A stretch of 56,137 nucleotides of DNA from an uncultured Opitutia bacterium (GCA_903896015.1 CAITWF010000075.1:1-56137), one strand, 5' to 3'; shown: positions 16,364-27,696, counted from the first letter of the stretch. The notes: generated by a model not told the origin, from the sequence alone. Numbers and translations are program-made.

Positions 16364-19300
16364 ATGAAACTTTGGCTCAGATTTTTCCTCGCGGGCGCAC
16401 TGGCGCTGCTCGCGACCGCGGCGGCCCACGCGGCGCCGATCCTCACACCGAGCGGCATCAGCGTTTCGCCGGGCTCGGCCAAGCCGGGCGATCCGATCAC
16501 CTTCTCGATCTCGGTCACCAATAGCGCGCCTGCGACGACTAGCCCGACCAATCAGAACGATTTCCCGGCGGGCGGGACGGCGAATTTTTCGGTTACGCTC
16601 ACGAACATAGGCAGCGGTTACTCGTTCACGGTTTCGGGCACGGGCACCGCCACCTCGACGGCGCCCGAGGGCGGCGGCTCAGGCACGTTTTCGATGACCT
16701 CGACGGTTCTGGTGCAATATACGGAAGCCGGCTCGTACAGCGCGAGTGTTTCGATGAGCAGTGCCTATGGTGCTTTCTCAGCGGCGACCGCGACGGCCAC
16801 GCGTGACCTGACGAACGGATCGGTAAGTGCGTTGAACGTTCAGACGGGCGGAACGGGTTATACGTCCCCTTCAGTCGCCATCACGGGTGGCGGTGGCTCG
16901 GGCGCAACCGCTACCGCGACCGCCAGCGGCGGTGTTATTACCAGCGTTACGATAACGGCCGGTGGTTCAGGCTATACATCCACTCCCACGGTTACGATTA
17001 CTGACGGTGCCGGCCCCGGCACGGGTGCGACCGCACAAGCGACTATTGGTTACCCGGTGTTTGCGTTCGCAATCGGGAATGGCGGCGGAGCAAACTACGT
17101 AAGCGCGCCGGTCGTTTCAATCACCGGAGGCGGCGGTTCGAACGCAACTGCGACTGCGGCTTTGACCGGTGGTAAAGTCACGAGCATTACGCTGAAGGCC
17201 GGAGGTTCGGGCTACACGACCAATCCCACGGTCACACTGATTGGTGGCGGACCTGGCGTGGCCAGCGGCACCTACTCGTCCTCGACCGGCATCCTCACCG
17301 TTGTCGGCAAGCCCAACCTGATCATCACCAACGTGAGTTATCCCGCGGGATCGTCTTACGTCGGCGGCACGATCATTCCGATGTCGGTCACCTACAAGAA
17401 CACGCAGGCCACCAACGGCACGCAGAACGTCCCGATCAACCAGGGCACGAACGGATTTCCTTCCTACTTCCGCATCAAGCTCGTCCTTTCCACCAACGCC
17501 ACCTTCGGCGATGCCGACGATTTCCAGCTCACGTTTTTCGACGACGGCACGAAGATGATCGCCGACGATACCACGCGCACCTACTCGTGGAATCAGGTGC
17601 TGCCGGGTAATTTCGCCGGCTCCTACTACATCCTCGCGAAAATCGACGCGCTCGATGCGGTTGACGAAAACGACAACCCCACGCTTACGGTCAACGGCGA
17701 CAACATTTGGGGCACCAACTCGCTTACCCCGACCGCCACGCTGATCAACATTCTCCCGTCGAATTTCCCTTCGACCTCGCTCGTCACGCACGCGACCGGC
17801 GCCAACACCAGCGCCAACGCCTACAGCGACAACCCGTCGATGAGTTCCGACGGCCGCTACATCGCCTACGCGTCCGACGCCAGCAACCTCGTCGCCAACG
17901 ACACCAACGGCGTGCGCGACATCTTCCTCTTCGATGCGCAGACCAACGTCTCCCGCCGCCTCAATCTCTCCCAGCAGGGCGCGCAGGCCAACGCCGCCTC
18001 GAACAATCCCGTCATCAGCGCCAACGGCCGCTACGTCGCCTTTGCCTCCGATGCGAACAACCTGATTCTCGGCGACACGAACGGCTTCAGCGACATCTTC
18101 GCGGTCGATACCATCACCGGCCTCATCTCGCGCATCAGTGTGACCACCGCCGGCGGGCAGGCGAACAACCCGAGTTTCCGGCCCGCCATCAGCTCCACGG
18201 GCCGTTACGTGGTTTTCGAGTCCACCGCCACTAACTTGGATGCCAACTACGCGCTCAGTTCGTCCGGCGGTGTCAGCCACATCTACCTCCACGACCGCGA
18301 CGTGAGTAATAGCGGCACGTTCGACACTGCGGGCAACACCTCAACCAAGCTCGTCGACGTTGATGCTGGCACCCCCGCCTCGATCGCCGGCAACGCCAGC
18401 GCCATCCAAGCCGCGATCAGCTCCGACGGCACGATGATCGGCTTCGCCTCGCGCGGTAACAATCTCCTCTCGCCCGCCACCAGCGGCGGTCGGCAGCACG
18501 TCTACATTCGCGCCGCGGCCAACGTCGGCACCGCCACAAGCGGTCTCAAGGCCGTCGACGTCGTCAACGGCAGCGCCGCCGAAGGCAACAACGACGGCCA
18601 GACGCCCTCGCTCAGTTCGGACGGCCACTACGTCGCGTTCGCCTCGCTCGCGACCAACCTGGTCGTGGGCGACACGAACGGCGTCTCCGACATTTTCGTC
18701 TACGATACCACGCAGCCTGTCGGCACGCCGATCGTCCGCCGCATGAGCGTGAGCAGCGCCGGCGCCCAGGGCCTCGATCCGACGAGCCCCACCACGCAGC
18801 AACTTGGCAGCATCAACCCGACGATCAGCTCGACCGGCCGCTACGTCGCTTTTGCTTCACTCGACAGCAATCTCGCAGCGGGCGATTCCAGCGGCCAGTT
18901 CCATAACGGCGCTTACGCCACCGGTGCCGCTACCTTCGCTGGTGGCGCCGTCACCGCGATCGCCGTGACCAATGGCGGCTCGGGTTATACCACAGCGCCT
19001 GTCGTGCGCATCACCGGCGGCGGCGGCTCCGGCGCGACCGCGACCGCGACGCTCACGGGCACGGTCGTCACCGCGATTACGGTCGTCACCGGCGGCTCCG
19101 GCTACACCTCCACGCCCACCGTCACGATCTTCGCGGATTCGGGCGATTCCAACGTGGCACTCGACGTCTTCGTGCGCGACCGCGATGCCACGGCGACCGG
19201 CACTTTCGATACGGCTAACAACACCACGACTCAGCTCGTGAGCGTAAGCACCTTTGGTTATCAGACGACCGGCCTGCTGGGCACTCCGAGCACTGCTTCC

Positions 19301-22300
19301 AATAACATTTACCCGGTGATGAGCGCCGACGGCCGTTTCGTCGCTCTGCCCTCGGATGCGGAAAGTAGCGGGGGTCTCGCCTTCGGTGCGACCAATCTGC
19401 TGGCGCTCGACAGCAACAGCGCGCGCGACATCTTCCTCTTCGATCGCCGCATCAACACGCTGCCCAATTCCAGCGCGGTCCCCACCGTCACCATCACGAG
19501 CCCCGGAAACAACGGCACCGCGCTCGTCAACAGCCCCATCAGCATCACTGCCAGCGCGACGACCACGATTGGTGTCGTCGCCAGCGTCCAGTTCTATGTC
19601 AACGGCACCAGCGTCGGGACGAGCACGGTGTTCCCGTATTCGGCGACGTGGACGCCCACCGCCGTCGGCACCTACACGCTCAGCGCGCTCGTCACCGATA
19701 GCTTCGGCAATCTCGGCGTGTCCACCAACGTGACTGTCACGATCAACGCCGCGCCCTCGGTCGGCATCACGCTGCCGTCGGCCAACAGCACGCTCACGTT
19801 TGGCGCGCCGGCCACGTTGACCGTTTCGGCCGTGGCCTCGGCCTCCAACCCCGGCGCAACGATCACCAGTGTGGCGTTCTCCGCCACGGGACCGATCACG
19901 AGTGGATCGACGTCGGCGGTGCAGAGCCTTGGCGCCGGCACGGCCGTGGGCTCGACCTACAGTGTATCGTGGACACCGCCTTCCACGGGTAACTTTACCC
20001 TCACCGCGGTCGCAACCGACAGCGTGGGTACGCCGCAAACCGCGACGAGCTCCGTCTCAGTTGTGGCCGCCAGCAGTGGCGGTGGCGGTGGTGGTGGTGG
20101 TGGTGGTGGCGGCAGCAGCAGCGCCGCGCCGACGGTTAGCCTCAGCCCGAATCCGCCGTCGGGTGTGGCCGTTAACACCCGTGTCACGCTCACAGCAACC
20201 GCGACCGCGGCGGCGGGCTTTACGCTCGCCAATGTTCAGTATTTTGCCAACGGCGTCTCGATCGGCTCTTCGGCAGCGTTTCCCTATACGGTCGCTTGGA
20301 CGCCCACCGCGCTCGGTAGCTATTCGATCACGGCTGTCGCGACCGACAATGCCGGTAGCACGGCCACTTCCGCCGCTGCCACCGTCACGGTCAGCACCGG
20401 CACGGCGCCGTCCATCGCGCTCGTCTCGCCGAATACCGGCACCTCCTACGCCGTCGGCAGCCCCATCTCGCTTTCGGCGACGACCACGCTCGGCGCCGGC
20501 TTGATCGCGAGCGTCGACTTCTTCGCGAACAACGTCGCCATCGGCTCCAAGAGCGCTGGTGCGAGCGGGCAGGGCTCAGCACCGTTCTTTAACCTCACGT
20601 GGACGCCGGCCGCAGCGGGAACCTACGTCTTCACCGCGGTCGTCACCGACACTTCGGGCAACCGCACAACATCGACCTCTTCGACTGTCACCGTCACCGC
20701 CGTCGCCGCGCCCGTCGTCACAATCACCAGCCCGACCTCCGGCACCGGAATCACGGTGAACAAAACGATCGCCATCTCCGCTGCGGCCACCGCCGGCACC
20801 GGTGCGTCGATCGCCTCCGTGGCGTTTACCGCGGGGAATCAGACCCTTGGCACAAGCACGACGTTTCCCTTCTCCACCTCGTGGACTCCGACCGCGCCCG
20901 GCACCTACGTGCTGCGCGCTGTCGCGACCGACAGTTTCGGCACGCAGACGACCTCCAGCACCGTGAGCGTCGTGGTCGGTGCCGGAAGCTCCAGCCTGCC
21001 GTACGTCTACCTTACCTCGGTTCCCACCGGCACCAACGTCGCCGCAAATACCCCCGTTTACGTCGCTGCCAACGCCGGCGATCCCGATGGCGTCGTGACC
21101 AACGTCGAGTTTTACGCCAACGGCGCGCTCATTGGCTCCAAGGCCGCCGCGCCCTATGCCATTACGTGGGTTCCCACCGCTGCCACGACCTATTCGATCA
21201 CGGCCATCGTTACCGACGATGCGGGCAACCGCGTCACGTCCACTGCCTCCACGATCACCGCGACCGTGCAAGTCGGCGTTGTGCCGGTCGCCGGGATCGC
21301 TTTCAATAATCCCACCGTCGATGCGTCCGCCTCGTCCACGCCGCTCGCGCTCTTCACGCCCGTCAAGGTCAACTTCGGCTCGCAACTCATCTTCTCCGTT
21401 GGCGCCGTTGATCAGGACGGCTCGATCGCCAACGTGCAGTTCTTTGCCAACGGCACACCCATCGCGACCATTGGCGCCGCTCCTTACTACACCACTTACA
21501 CGCTCAATACCCTGAGTGATGTCACCTTCACCGCTCTCGTCACCGACAACTCTGGCAATGCGATCTACACCACGCCGATTCTGGTCAGCACGCAGCCCGC
21601 TGATCCCACCGGCAATCTGGTGACCCTCGTCAGCCCGCTTAACGGTTCCACCTACACCGTGGGCGGTCAGATCATCTTCAGTGCGACGCATAATTTCGGC
21701 ACCGCTAATCCCCCCAAGATCGATTTCTACGTCAACGGCAGCCAGCTCACCACGGTATCGGCACCCGCGTCGGGCAGCGCTTCGGCCCCCTACCAGTATA
21801 TCATCGGTCTCACGCGTGCCGGCACCTACGACATTCACGCCGTGCTCCGCGTCGGCAACACCACTATCGTTTCCACGCCCGCGCGCATCACTGTCACGTC
21901 GAACGCCGCCCCGACGGTCAGCATCACGAGCCCAACCAATGGCGGCTCCTACGTCGTCGGCACCTCCCTCTCGATCGCTGCGGCGGCCACGTCCACCACC
22001 AGTACGATCCAGAACGTGCAGTTCTACGTGAACGGCAACTCCCTCTCCACGGTCACCACCGCGCCCTACGTCGCGGCGTGGAACCCTGGTTCCCCTGGCA
22101 TCTACACCCTGACCGCTTCCGTCACCGATGCCGCCGGCAACCAGACGCTCTCGACTCCCGTCACCGTTACCTACACCGGCAATGTGCCGCCGAGTGTCGC
22201 GCTCTCGACCCCGTCCGTCGGGGCGCGGCTCGTTGCCGGCTCCGCCGTCTCGCTCGTGGCCTCGGCCTCCGATATCGACGGCAACGTCACGAACGTCCGT

Positions 22301-24451
22301 TTCCTCGCCAACGGCGTCGTCGTCGGCACCGGCGCCACCGCGCCGTACACTTCGACGTGGACGCCCACGGCGGCGGGCATCTATTCCGTGATCGCCCAGG
22401 CGACGGACAACTCTGGCAACGTCAGCTCCTCCACCGTTGTCGCCGTCACCGTCACCGCCTCCCGTCCGCCCGCCGTCAGTCTCAGCGCCCCGACGAATGG
22501 CACTGTGTTCAGCGCCGGCGCGAGCACCGGTCTCGTCGCCACTGCGACTGTCACTGACAGCCCGATCGCTAAGGTGCAATTCCTCGCGAATGGCAACGTC
22601 GTCGGCTCCGCCACCGCGCAGCCCTACGCCTCGACGTGGACACCCACTTCTCCCGGCACCTACACCGTCTCCGCGCAGGTGATCGACAACCTCGGCAACG
22701 TCGCCAACTCCGGCTCCGTCACTGTCACCGTTCTCGCCAACCAGCCGCCGATCGTCGCGATCACGTCGCCCGCCAACGGCTCTGTCGTTCGCGCCGGCTC
22801 GTCGACAACCCTTAGCGCCACCGCCTCCGATCCGGACGGATCGATCGCCAGCGTGCAGTTCTTCGCCAACGGCGTCGCGCTCGGCTCGCCGATCACCACC
22901 CTCACGACCAACGGCTACCGTACGCAATGGACCCCCGCCGCCGAGGGCATCTACACGATCGCCGCCACCGCGATTGATAATTCGGGGGCCGCGACCACGA
23001 TCACTTCCACGGTGCTTGCCGTCAGCGCGCAAAGCGGCGGTGACACCGTTTACACCGGCACGTTCTTCGGCCTGGGTGAAAACGGCAAATTCTCGGTCAT
23101 CAACAGCGGCAACAAGACCGCCGCGTTTATCGGCTATTCCACGGTCGGCGCCGGCAAAGTCTACTTCTACCCCGGCCTCACGGTCGATGCGTCGCACGGC
23201 TTCACGCTCACCGATGCCACAGGCAAGGTCCTGCTCGCCGGCGCGGTCAACGACACCGCCGCCACGATCACCACGCTCGACGGCGCGCCCGTCACGCTGA
23301 TCGGTATCCTCTCGTTCCCGTCCGGTGTGAGCGTCGCGACTGGTTACTACACCGGCAGCCTCGGCGGACGCGCTTCAAGCCAGCTTGCCGCAATCGTCGG
23401 CCCGGACGGTTCGATCATCATCGTCGCGATCGACGGGACCACCCGCACGGCCGGTGCCGGCACGGTCGATAGCACCGGCACCTTCCGCAATCTCGCCGCG
23501 CTCGGCGGCGGTGTGTTCAACGGCAAGGCCGATCCGCTCACCAACTTCCTCTCCGGCACGCTCACGGGCCCGCTCGCGGGCAGCCTCATGGGCGCGGTCG
23601 AGTCGGGCGTCTCATTTAGCGACGGCTTCCTGCGCAACCTCTCTTCGCGCGGTGCGGTCGGCACGGGCAACAACGTCCTCGTCGCCGGCTTTGTCGTCGG
23701 CGGCACCACGACGAAACAGGTCCTCGTCCGCGCGATCGGCCCGTCGCTCACGCAGTTTGGCATCACCGGCGCGCTCGCCGATCCGCAGTTGAAACTCTTC
23801 GGCGGCGCCAATGGCACCGCGCAGATCGCCTCGAACGACAACTGGGGCGGCGACGTCGCGATCTACAACGCCTCGAACCTTGTTGGTGCCTTCCCGCTCT
23901 CGCCGACGAGCCTTGATGCCGTCATCCTCGCGAAGCTCGCCCCCGGCAACTACACCGCGCAGGTCAGCGGCGTGAACAGCGGCACCGGCCTTGCCCTCGT
24001 CGAACTTTACGATGTCGACAACCCTACGCCCTATTCGTCGCAAAAGGTGCTGAACATCTCCACACGCGCCGTCGTCGGCACCGGCCAGAGCCGCCTCCTT
24101 GCGGGCTTCGTGGTCAGCGGCACCACCGCGAAAAAAGTCCTCATTCGCGCCGTCGGCCCCACGCTTGGCACGCCGCCGTTCAACATCCCCGGCGTCCTCT
24201 CCGATCCATATCTCCGCCTCATTCGCAACTCCGACCAGCTCGTCATTCGCGAAAACGACAACTGGGAGGTGGGCAACGACGCCTCCCTTGTGAGCGCCGC
24301 CACGATAGGTGCCGGCGCCTTCCCGCTGGCCGCCGGCGGCAAGGATTCCGCGATCCTGATTGCGCTGCCGCCCGGCAGCTACAGCGCGGAAGTCAGCGGC
24401 ACCGGCACCGCGACGGGCATCGCGCTCGTCGAAGTCTACGAAGTGCCCTGA
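16364..24451 (+). CDS. Giant exported protein with beta-propeller, twelve Ig-like repeats and duplicated C-terminal module
   Basis: 2695 residues. The start at 16364 has a good Shine-Dalgarno (GAGGTG, 5 bases away) and gives a signal peptide ending AAAHA; an alternative ATG at 16313 overlaps the pilQ stop. Segments in order: N-terminal beta domain (about 28-150); GGSGYT(S/T)xP repeats (about 155-305); a CARDB-like domain (about 316-455); a TolB/WD-type propeller with repeated [16 protein letters not shown] and DIFxFD (about 480-1032), interrupted near 860-925 by two more GGSGYT units; twelve Ig-like repeats of about 95 residues (about 1040-2220) marked by xVQFFANGxxxGxxxxxPY and TWTPxxxGxY; a beta domain (about 2226-2425); and two copies of a module (about 2425-2555 and 2562-2695) with VGTG...LLAGFVV, KxVLxRAxGP and ENDNW. 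A poly-Gly linker is encoded at 20078-20113. It ends at a terminator, so it is probably the last gene of the pil operon and may be an adhesin or secreted substrate; that role is inferred. Confidence 0.85.
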   Translation: MKLWLRFFLAGALALLATAAAHAAPILTPSGISVSPGSAKPGDPITFSISVTNSAPATTSPTNQNDFPAGGTANFSVTLTNIGSGYSFTVSGTGTATSTAPEGGGSGTFSMTSTVLVQYTEAGSYSASVSMSSAYGAFSAATATATRDLTNGSVSALNVQTGGTGYTSPSVAITGGGGSGATATATASGGVITSVTITAGGSGYTSTPTVTITDGAGPGTGATAQATIGYPVFAFAIGNGGGANYVSAPVVSITGGGGSNATATAALTGGKVTSITLKAGGSGYTTNPTVTLIGGGPGVASGTYSSSTGILTVVGKPNLIITNVSYPAGSSYVGGTIIPMSVTYKNTQATNGTQNVPINQGTNGFPSYFRIKLVLSTNATFGDADDFQLTFFDDGTKMIADDTTRTYSWNQVLPGNFAGSYYILAKIDALDAVDENDNPTLTVNGDNIWGTNSLTPTATLINILPSNFPSTSLVTHATGANTSANAYSDNPSMSSDGRYIAYASDASNLVANDTNGVRDIFLFDAQTNVSRRLNLSQQGAQANAASNNPVISANGRYVAFASDANNLILGDTNGFSDIFAVDTITGLISRISVTTAGGQANNPSFRPAISSTGRYVVFESTATNLDANYALSSSGGVSHIYLHDRDVSNSGTFDTAGNTSTKLVDVDAGTPASIAGNASAIQAAISSDGTMIGFASRGNNLLSPATSGGRQHVYIRAAANVGTATSGLKAVDVVNGSAAEGNNDGQTPSLSSDGHYVAFASLATNLVVGDTNGVSDIFVYDTTQPVGTPIVRRMSVSSAGAQGLDPTSPTTQQLGSINPTISSTGRYVAFASLDSNLAAGDSSGQFHNGAYATGAATFAGGAVTAIAVTNGGSGYTTAPVVRITGGGGSGATATATLTGTVVTAITVVTGGSGYTSTPTVTIFADSGDSNVALDVFVRDRDATATGTFDTANNTTTQLVSVSTFGYQTTGLLGTPSTASNNIYPVMSADGRFVALPSDAESSGGLAFGATNLLALDSNSARDIFLFDRRINTLPNSSAVPTVTITSPGNNGTALVNSPISITASATTTIGVVASVQFYVNGTSVGTSTVFPYSATWTPTAVGTYTLSALVTDSFGNLGVSTNVTVTINAAPSVGITLPSANSTLTFGAPATLTVSAVASASNPGATITSVAFSATGPITSGSTSAVQSLGAGTAVGSTYSVSWTPPSTGNFTLTAVATDSVGTPQTATSSVSVVAASSGGGGGGGGGGGGSSSAAPTVSLSPNPPSGVAVNTRVTLTATATAAAGFTLANVQYFANGVSIGSSAAFPYTVAWTPTALGSYSITAVATDNAGSTATSAAATVTVSTGTAPSIALVSPNTGTSYAVGSPISLSATTTLGAGLIASVDFFANNVAIGSKSAGASGQGSAPFFNLTWTPAAAGTYVFTAVVTDTSGNRTTSTSSTVTVTAVAAPVVTITSPTSGTGITVNKTIAISAAATAGTGASIASVAFTAGNQTLGTSTTFPFSTSWTPTAPGTYVLRAVATDSFGTQTTSSTVSVVVGAGSSSLPYVYLTSVPTGTNVAANTPVYVAANAGDPDGVVTNVEFYANGALIGSKAAAPYAITWVPTAATTYSITAIVTDDAGNRVTSTASTITATVQVGVVPVAGIAFNNPTVDASASSTPLALFTPVKVNFGSQLIFSVGAVDQDGSIANVQFFANGTPIATIGAAPYYTTYTLNTLSDVTFTALVTDNSGNAIYTTPILVSTQPADPTGNLVTLVSPLNGSTYTVGGQIIFSATHNFGTANPPKIDFYVNGSQLTTVSAPASGSASAPYQYIIGLTRAGTYDIHAVLRVGNTTIVSTPARITVTSNAAPTVSITSPTNGGSYVVGTSLSIAAAATSTTSTIQNVQFYVNGNSLSTVTTAPYVAAWNPGSPGIYTLTASVTDAAGNQTLSTPVTVTYTGNVPPSVALSTPSVGARLVAGSAVSLVASASDIDGNVTNVRFLANGVVVGTGATAPYTSTWTPTAAGIYSVIAQATDNSGNVSSSTVVAVTVTASRPPAVSLSAPTNGTVFSAGASTGLVATATVTDSPIAKVQFLANGNVVGSATAQPYASTWTPTSPGTYTVSAQVIDNLGNVANSGSVTVTVLANQPPIVAITSPANGSVVRAGSSTTLSATASDPDGSIASVQFFANGVALGSPITTLTTNGYRTQWTPAAEGIYTIAATAIDNSGAATTITSTVLAVSAQSGGDTVYTGTFFGLGENGKFSVINSGNKTAAFIGYSTVGAGKVYFYPGLTVDASHGFTLTDATGKVLLAGAVNDTAATITTLDGAPVTLIGILSFPSGVSVATGYYTGSLGGRASSQLAAIVGPDGSIIIVAIDGTTRTAGAGTVDSTGTFRNLAALGGGVFNGKADPLTNFLSGTLTGPLAGSLMGAVESGVSFSDGFLRNLSSRGAVGTGNNVLVAGFVVGGTTTKQVLVRAIGPSLTQFGITGALADPQLKLFGGANGTAQIASNDNWGGDVAIYNASNLVGAFPLSPTSLDAVILAKLAPGNYTAQVSGVNSGTGLALVELYDVDNPTPYSSQKVLNISTRAVVGTGQSRLLAGFVVSGTTAKKVLIRAVGPTLGTPPFNIPGVLSDPYLRLIRNSDQLVIRENDNWEVGNDASLVSAATIGAGAFPLAAGGKDSAILIALPPGSYSAEVSGTGTATGIALVEVYEVP
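20078..20113 (+). repeat. GGN trinucleotide microsatellite encoding twelve Gly
   Basis: Twelve consecutive Gly codons, seven of them consecutive GGT (20087-20107), form an in-frame simple repeat between the second and third Ig-like domains of the giant protein. Length change would be in multiples of three and would alter linker length without shifting frame. Confidence 0.95.
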
Positions 24452-24478
24452 GTTTGGCGCTCAGCCTCGAAACAAAGA

Positions 24479-24507
24479 CGCCGCGCGGATTTTCGCGCGG
24501 CGTTTTT
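24479..24507 (+). terminator. Rho-independent terminator of the pil/giant-protein operon
   Basis: The perfect 9-base stem CGCCGCGCG with CGCGCGGCG, loop GATTTT, is followed by TTTTT; it lies 28 bases after the stop of the giant gene. Confidence 0.93.
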
Positions 24508-24599
24508 CATTAGTCGCTGCGATGACGGGGGCGCACCGCTTAATGGTGCGACTATTGATTGGTCATTTCCAATTTCGCGCCTAGTTTTTTCACTCGACC

Positions 24600-25637
24600 A
24601 TGAGCAGCGCGCCCAGCCCCGCCTCCACCGTTCCGGCGACGAAGCCGCACGCCTTCGCCGGCGTCTTCACGCTGCTCACGCCGCACCTCGCCGAGCTTGA
24701 TCGGTTTTTGCACGGCCAGCTCGCGTCGTTTGAGCCCGAGATTCGTGCGATGGCCGATTACTGCATTGATACGTCCGGCAAACGCATCCGCCCTGCGCTC
24801 GTGTTTCTTAGTGGCTGGCGCGGCCCCGGTATCGTCGAGCCCGACCTCGTGCGTGTGGCCGCCGTCGTCGAACTCGTTCACCTCGCTACGCTCGTGCACG
24901 ACGACATTATGGACGAGGCTGATGTCCGCCGAAGCCGCCGCACCGCCGCCCGCGAATATGGCCCAACCGCCGCCGTCCTGCTCGGCGACGCGCTGTTCGC
25001 GCACGCGCTCCACCTCGCCACGCAGTTTCCCACGACCGAGATTTGCGCCGCCGTCTCCGATTCCACGCGCAAGGTCTGCGCGGGAGAAATCGTGCAGACA
25101 CTCCGCCGCGGCTCGACCAACGTCACCCGCGCCGACTACCAACGCATCGTCGATCTCAAGACCGCCGAACTTTTCCGCGTCTCGTGTTTTCTTGGCGCGC
25201 GTCTCGCGGGCTTCGAAGCCGGCTACGTCGATGCCGCCAGCCGGTTCGGCCGCCACCTCGGCATCGCCTACCAAATCTACGACGACCTCGTGGATTTTTT
25301 CGGTGACGAGACGCGCATCGGCAAAACGCTCGGCACCGATCTCGCGAGCGGAAAGCTCACGCTCCCGCTCCTCGCGCTCCTCGACCGCCTGCCCCCCGGC
25401 GATCGCGCCGGCCTGACGGCCGAGATCAAGGGCGAGCGCCCGGCGCAACTCGCCCTGCGCCTGCGGCAGATGCGCGAACTTGGCGTCTTCGCTCTCGTGG
25501 CCGACGCCGTGCAGGCCGAGATCGCCGCGGCGACGGCCGCCTTGCAGGAGTGGCCGACGCATTCTCCGACGCCGCTGTTGCTCGGCCTTTGCGACGTCCT
25601 CCGCACCCAAGTCGCCGGCCTGCGCCCGCGCGACTGA
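24600..25637 (+). CDS. Polyprenyl (all-trans, long-chain) diphosphate synthase
   Basis: A 345-residue trans-isoprenyl diphosphate synthase that condenses isopentenyl diphosphate onto an allylic starter, most likely to make the side chain of menaquinone. Both Asp-rich motifs are intact: DDIMD at 101-105 and DDLVD at 228-232, plus GKRIRP at 60-65 and the EIVQ and KTA segments. The residue five before the first motif is Ala96 (small), which in this family goes with long products (C30 or more), so heptaprenyl to solanesyl diphosphate is expected. A low-conservation extension of about 25 residues opens the protein. It begins a new transcript after the terminator at 24479-24507 and precedes the sigma factor by 65 bases. 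Confidence 0.92.
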   Translation: MSSAPSPASTVPATKPHAFAGVFTLLTPHLAELDRFLHGQLASFEPEIRAMADYCIDTSGKRIRPALVFLSGWRGPGIVEPDLVRVAAVVELVHLATLVHDDIMDEADVRRSRRTAAREYGPTAAVLLGDALFAHALHLATQFPTTEICAAVSDSTRKVCAGEIVQTLRRGSTNVTRADYQRIVDLKTAELFRVSCFLGARLAGFEAGYVDAASRFGRHLGIAYQIYDDLVDFFGDETRIGKTLGTDLASGKLTLPLLALLDRLPPGDRAGLTAEIKGERPAQLALRLRQMRELGVFALVADAVQAEIAAATAALQEWPTHSPTPLLLGLCDVLRTQVAGLRPRD

Positions 25638-25702
25638 ATTCACGCCGCGTTCGCAAAATTCCGTTTGCGCCCACCTTTCATTTAGCGTTTCCTCCCTTCG
25701 TC

Positions 25703-26338
25703 ATGGATGCGATCAAGGCAATTGGCAAAACCCTCGTGGCCTCTCCGGAGCGCCGCCAGGAAGCCGATTCCGACATGGAGATTGTCCGCCGCGTGCAAGC
25801 TGGCGATGTCGCCGCCTTCGACCAGCTCATCCTGAAATATCGTGAGCGCGTCTTCGGGATCGTCTACAACATGACTTCGAACCGCGAAGACGCCGCTGAT
25901 CTTACGCAGGATGCGTTTATAAAGGCCTTTCAGTCGATCCAGCGCTTCGGCGCCCAATCGTCGTTCTTCACCTGGCTCTACCGCATCGCGATCAATTCTA
26001 CGCTCAGTCACTTGCGCAAGGCTCGGCTGCGGTCGTTTTTCAGCCTTGAGCGGGTGAACGCCGATGAGCCGGTTTCGAAGGAAATCATTGATGCCCTCAC
26101 GGACAAGACCGGCGTGGACCGCAATACCTTCGTTCGCGAGCTCCAAGAAAAATTGAACGATGCGATGCAAAAGTTGTCTACCAAACATCGCACTGTGGTT
26201 ACTTTATTCGAAATCGACGGGCTGAGCCACCAAGAGATCGCCGAGGTCATGAACTGCTCGGTGGGCACCGTGCGTTCGCGTCTGCACTACGCGAAACAGC
26301 TCCTTCAATCGGAGCTACAGCCCTATATGCGTCGATGA
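25703..26338 (+). CDS. ECF-type RNA polymerase sigma factor (RpoE-like)
   Basis: A 211-residue extracytoplasmic-function sigma factor. Region 2 is clear (about 30-100: FDQLILKYRERVFGIVYNM, DLTQDAFIKAF, FTWLYRIAIN) and region 4 carries the helix-turn-helix (about 160-205: LSTKHRTVVTLFEIDGLSH, NCSVGTVRSRLHYAK). The ATG at 25703 was chosen because conserved sequence begins shortly after it; upstream in-frame codons are shadow sequence of the synthase gene. The next gene overlaps by 4 bases (ATGA) and encodes a membrane-anchored protein, the classic arrangement of a sigma factor with its regulator. Confidence 0.93.
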   Translation: MDAIKAIGKTLVASPERRQEADSDMEIVRRVQAGDVAAFDQLILKYRERVFGIVYNMTSNREDAADLTQDAFIKAFQSIQRFGAQSSFFTWLYRIAINSTLSHLRKARLRSFFSLERVNADEPVSKEIIDALTDKTGVDRNTFVRELQEKLNDAMQKLSTKHRTVVTLFEIDGLSHQEIAEVMNCSVGTVRSRLHYAKQLLQSELQPYMRR

Positions 26339-27180
26339 TCAATCCCGAGCCCAAACGCCCCGTCACCCTCGAGGATCTTCTCCGCCTGAAGCGGGCCGAG
26401 CGTCCGCCCGCCGAATTCTGGTCCCAATTTGATCGCGAGCTACGGGCGAAACAACTTGCCGCGCTCGTCGAAAAACGCCCGTGGTGGCGGACAGTGCCCG
26501 ATTTGTTTGGCAGCCTCTCGCGTTATCACATTCCGCTCGGCGCGACGGCGATTCTTGCCCTTACGGTGGTCACGGTTCGCGAGTATCGCACGACTCCGAT
26601 GGCGGTGATCGCAGAGAACTTGACGAACGTTAAGATTCCCGCATCCGTGCCGGCCATGCAGGTTGCTGCTATCTCCGTGGCTGCTCCGATTCAAGATGAG
26701 CGCACTTTGGCATTAGCAGAAAACGTCACCCCGGGCGACGTCACGACGCTTTCCGTGGCCACCGCCCAAATGGGCGCGGCCAACCATCTCACCCAGTTGC
26801 TTCCGGCTCTCGGAGTGACGCCTGCCGTCGACGACGAACAACCGCTCACGCCGACGGCTCGCTTTGTCGCGGAGAACCTGGCTCTGGCCAAGGCCGTGGA
26901 GCCTGCGGTCGCTCAAAATCTCCTCGGTGCGTCGCACGGTTTCGAGTCGCGCGCGCTGTCTGCGCGCACGCCGGTTATTGAGCCGCTGGCGCAAATGGCG
27001 TCGCCCTCGGATGTGCGTCGCTCACGGCTGCTCAGCGCGACCGCCCTGTCGGCCTCACTTAACTCTTCTGCGCCCGCTCGCACGACTGAATCGCACTCCC
27101 GCCGTCTTTCCGACGATCAGCTCTACGATACGATCAGCCGTTTCGGCGCCCGCGGCAATAGCGTGCTCGTGAAATTCTGA
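26335..27180 (+). CDS. Putative membrane-anchored anti-sigma or sigma-regulator protein
   Basis: A 281-residue protein beginning in the last bases of the ECF sigma gene. The N-terminus (about 1-45, VTLEDLLRLKRAERPPAEFW then a charged helix) is predicted cytosolic, followed by one membrane helix at about 69-84 (IPLGATAILALTVVTV) and a long Ala/Val/Thr-rich extracytoplasmic part. Topology and translational coupling suggest it holds the sigma factor inactive, but no HXXXCXXC zinc anti-sigma motif is present, so this is a position-based call. A terminator follows. Confidence 0.6.
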   Translation: MINPEPKRPVTLEDLLRLKRAERPPAEFWSQFDRELRAKQLAALVEKRPWWRTVPDLFGSLSRYHIPLGATAILALTVVTVREYRTTPMAVIAENLTNVKIPASVPAMQVAAISVAAPIQDERTLALAENVTPGDVTTLSVATAQMGAANHLTQLLPALGVTPAVDDEQPLTPTARFVAENLALAKAVEPAVAQNLLGASHGFESRALSARTPVIEPLAQMASPSDVRRSRLLSATALSASLNSSAPARTTESHSRRLSDDQLYDTISRFGARGNSVLVKF

Positions 27181-27210
27181 TCACATCGCCCGAGTCGAGC
27201 ATGCCTTTGG

Positions 27211-27239
27211 CCCCGCGTTTCGCGGGGCGTTTTGTTTTT
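27211..27239 (+). terminator. Rho-independent terminator after sigma/regulator pair
   Basis: CCCCGCG pairs with CGCGGGG around TTT and is followed by CGTTTTGTTTTT, 30 bases after the stop. Confidence 0.9.
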
Positions 27240-27271
27240 GGCGTGGCGCGAAAAGCCGGTTGTCTGGCGCC

Positions 27272-27691
27272 ATGCCCGTTTACCAAGCCACGCTGCCGGT
27301 CCGCCCCCGCGGCCCCGGCCTCCACGAGATCTCGGAGCCGGTCGCGCGCATCTTGGCCGAAAGCAAACTTTCGCGCGGCGTCGCCACAGTGTTCTGCCAG
27401 CACACGAGTTGCTCGCTCGTGCTGATGGAAAACGCCGATCCTTCCGCGCGGTGCGATCTGGAAGCGTGGCTCGATCGGCTGGTGCGCGCCGACGATCCCC
27501 ATTTCACGCACACGCTCGAAGGCGCGGACGACATGCCGAGTCACATCAAGATGGCCCTCACCCGTACGAGCGAGTCCATCCCGTTTGCCGATGGCCGTCT
27601 GCTCCTTGGCCCTTGGCAGGGAATTTTCCTGTGGGAGCACCGCCGCTCGCCGCACCCGCGCAGTGTGATCGTGACGGTGTTGGGGGAGTAG
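27272..27691 (+). CDS. YjbQ family protein (secondary thiamine-phosphate synthase-like)
   Basis: A 139-residue member of the YjbQ/UPF0047 family, trimeric proteins some of which show weak thiamine-phosphate synthase activity; the true role is unknown. Family marks are QHTSCSLVLMENADP (about 43-57), EGADDMPSHIKMAL (about 83-96) and LGPWQGIFLWEHR (about 112-124). Length matches the family (about 135-140). The ATG at 27272 is used; a TTG 12 bases upstream is also possible. It is convergent with the fumarase gene, whose stop lies 5 bases on. Confidence 0.9.
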   Translation: MPVYQATLPVRPRGPGLHEISEPVARILAESKLSRGVATVFCQHTSCSLVLMENADPSARCDLEAWLDRLVRADDPHFTHTLEGADDMPSHIKMALTRTSESIPFADGRLLLGPWQGIFLWEHRRSPHPRSVIVTVLGE

Positions 27692-27696
27692 GGTGT

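Noticed and set aside
16820-19140. Possible CRISPR-like or tandem DNA array in the giant gene
   Set aside because: The repeats are protein-level modules with variable spacing and divergent codons, not identical DNA repeats with unique spacers.
20576-23197. An 873-codon open frame antisense to the giant gene
   Set aside because: Its Arg/Gly/Asp-rich, low-complexity translation follows from codon bias and the Ig repeats of the sense gene; no domain or signal is visible.
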